Of a DNA stretch of 6,436 bases, positions 5,437-6,436 are shown piece after piece. The notes below the pieces were generated by a model. That model had not been told where the DNA came from. It ran no database searches and worked only from the letters and a program-made list of their open reading frames with translations. A program made the translations under genes and the position numbers. This DNA comes from an uncultured Acetobacter sp. (GTDB lineage: Bacteria; Pseudomonadota; Alphaproteobacteria; Acetobacterales; Acetobacteraceae). Location of the stretch: assembly GCA_937900755.1 (NCBI GenBank), contig CALCDN010000138.1, forward strand, positions 1 to 6,436, given 5' to 3'. The first letter of the stretch is position 1, and the number at the start of each line of letters is the position of its first letter.

Positions 5437-6436
5437 ATGAACGCAAAGCAAGTCATGGCCCTGCTGCGGGAGGCCCTGTTTCCCGGGCAGGATGTTCCGG
5501 TTGATGAGGAACGGCACGTCCGGCTTTTGCGCGGCGTGGTGGAGTGCCCGTGCTGCGGGCATTACCAGATTCTGCCAGAACTTGCGCCGGGCACGCAGGC
5601 GCGCTGCTGCCGGTGCAACCAGTTGCTGGACCGGCGCAACCGCACGTCCCCCATTGCAACGCCGCTGGCGTTCTGCATCAGCTCGGCCGCTCTTTACCTG
5701 GCCATGCTGGCGTCCACGCTCATGATGCTCGACCTGTATGGCCGCCAGCGCACGGTCAACATCCTGACCGGCCCGATTGAACTGCTGCACGAAGGCTGGG
5801 GCGAGGTGGGCATATTGGTGGCTATTGCCACCATTGTTGTCCCCGGCCTGGTCATTGGCATGATGCTGTCCATTCTGGTGGGGGCGTTGCAGCCCAGGCT
5901 CCCTTTCTGGGTGCCGCATCTGCTCAAATGGTACGAACGCCTGCGGCCGTGGTCCATGGTGGAGGTATATATTCTGGGCGTGTTCGTGGCCTACACCAAA
6001 CTGTCCGACCTGGCCTATGTGCAGATCGGGGCCGCGGTGTTCCTGGTTTCGGGGCTGATGCTCACCATGTCCGCAACCGACGCCACGCTGGATACGGAGC
6101 TGATCTGGGACCGCAGGCAGACCGACCACAGCCTGCGCCGCATGGACAACAGGCGCATCCGCCTGACATGCGAGAGCGTGGAGCGTGCGACGCTCCTGCC
6201 GCCGCCTTCGCACATGGCGTCGTGCCTGTCCTGCGGGGCGGTCCTGGCGTTTGAGGAGGCCATGCCCCCAACCACGGCCCTGGGCTTTTGCCCGCGCTGT
6301 GGCCATGTGGTGCACCGCCGCAAGCCCAACGGCCGCATGCGCGCCCTGGCCCTGCTGATTTCGGCCGTGGTGTTTTACCTGCCCGCCAATATCTATCCGG
6401 TCATGACCGTTATCCGGCTGGGTGGGGGCTCGGGGC
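5437..6436 (+). CDS. pqiA: PqiA-type membrane protein (3' end missing)
   Basis: The reading frame stays open for 333 codons to the right edge. PqiA is an inner-membrane protein made of two similar halves, each with a zinc-ribbon-like Cys cluster and about four helices. It works with the MCE protein PqiB in envelope lipid transport and stress. Here the first half has C37-x-x-C40 and C57-x-x-C60, then helices at about 78-98, 124-150, 174-188 and 194-212. RPWSMVEVYILGVFVAYTKL (170-189) fits the conserved third-helix motif. The second half starts with C263-x-x-C266 and C285-x-x-C288 and has the family hallmark YLPANIYPVM (314-323). In the first half the matching motif is eroded (YLAMLASTLMMLDL, 87-100). 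An in-frame stop at 5422 limits the start to GTG 5434, ATG 5437 or ATG 5455. ATG 5437 is chosen, but AAGG lies only two bases before it, so the start is uncertain. Confidence 0.87.
   Translation, partial: MNAKQVMALLREALFPGQDVPVDEERHVRLLRGVVECPCCGHYQILPELAPGTQARCCRCNQLLDRRNRTSPIATPLAFCISSAALYLAMLASTLMMLDLYGRQRTVNILTGPIELLHEGWGEVGILVAIATIVVPGLVIGMMLSILVGALQPRLPFWVPHLLKWYERLRPWSMVEVYILGVFVAYTKLSDLAYVQIGAAVFLVSGLMLTMSATDATLDTELIWDRRQTDHSLRRMDNRRIRLTCESVERATLLPPPSHMASCLSCGAVLAFEEAMPPTTALGFCPRCGHVVHRRKPNGRMRALALLISAVVFYLPANIYPVMTVIRLGGGSG

Noticed and set aside
5165..5437. Small + strand frames between the tRNA and pqiA
   Set aside because: They run through the strong terminator at 5367-5396, lack good ribosome binding sites and show no recognisable motif.
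5299..6315. Long - strand open frame of about 338 codons opposite pqiA
   Set aside because: The peptide is rich in His, Gln, Arg and Gly with no recognisable fold, and the + strand frame has clear PqiA motifs and paired Cys clusters.

Overview
The window looks like chromosomal DNA from a GC-rich alphaproteobacterium, most likely an acetic acid bacterium (Acetobacteraceae, of the Komagataeibacter, Gluconacetobacter or Acetobacter type). The first half carries the F0 half of the ATP synthase as its own gene cluster in the order atpI, atpB, atpE, b', b. Two diverged b-type subunits and an F0 cluster separated from F1 are hallmarks of alphaproteobacteria. The family-level placement rests on protein character and recall, not on a search.

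Layout: bases 2-142 are the 3' end of atpI. They are followed on the + strand by atpB (191-940), atpE (993-1217), b' (1246-1848) and b (1873-2376), with short gaps and good ribosome binding sites. Only 27 bases after the b gene, with no terminator in between, comes a two-gene glycosylation module. Its members are a family-2 glycosyltransferase of the dolichyl/polyprenyl-phosphate sugar synthase type (2404-3171) and an overlapping ArnT-like integral membrane glycosyltransferase (3165-4865). A GC-rich non-coding stretch with small repeats follows, then a tRNA-Thr(CGU) gene on the - strand (5082-5157). A second non-coding stretch holds a clean intrinsic terminator facing right. Last comes a pqiA-type membrane protein gene that starts at about 5437 and runs off the right edge.

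How the genes fit together: AtpI, a, c, b' and b build the membrane proton channel and stator of F1F0-ATP synthase. The two glycosyltransferases plausibly form a donor/acceptor pair: the first loads a sugar onto a polyprenyl phosphate at the cytoplasmic face, and the second transfers that sugar to a periplasmic acceptor. PqiA belongs to an envelope lipid-transport and stress module, whose usual partner pqiB would lie beyond the window.

Most of the window is ordinary housekeeping content, and I do not see a clearly new system. The points most worth a second look are the terminator with no upstream gene in front of pqiA, the signal-peptide-like leader on b', and the glycosyltransferase pair appended to the F0 genes.
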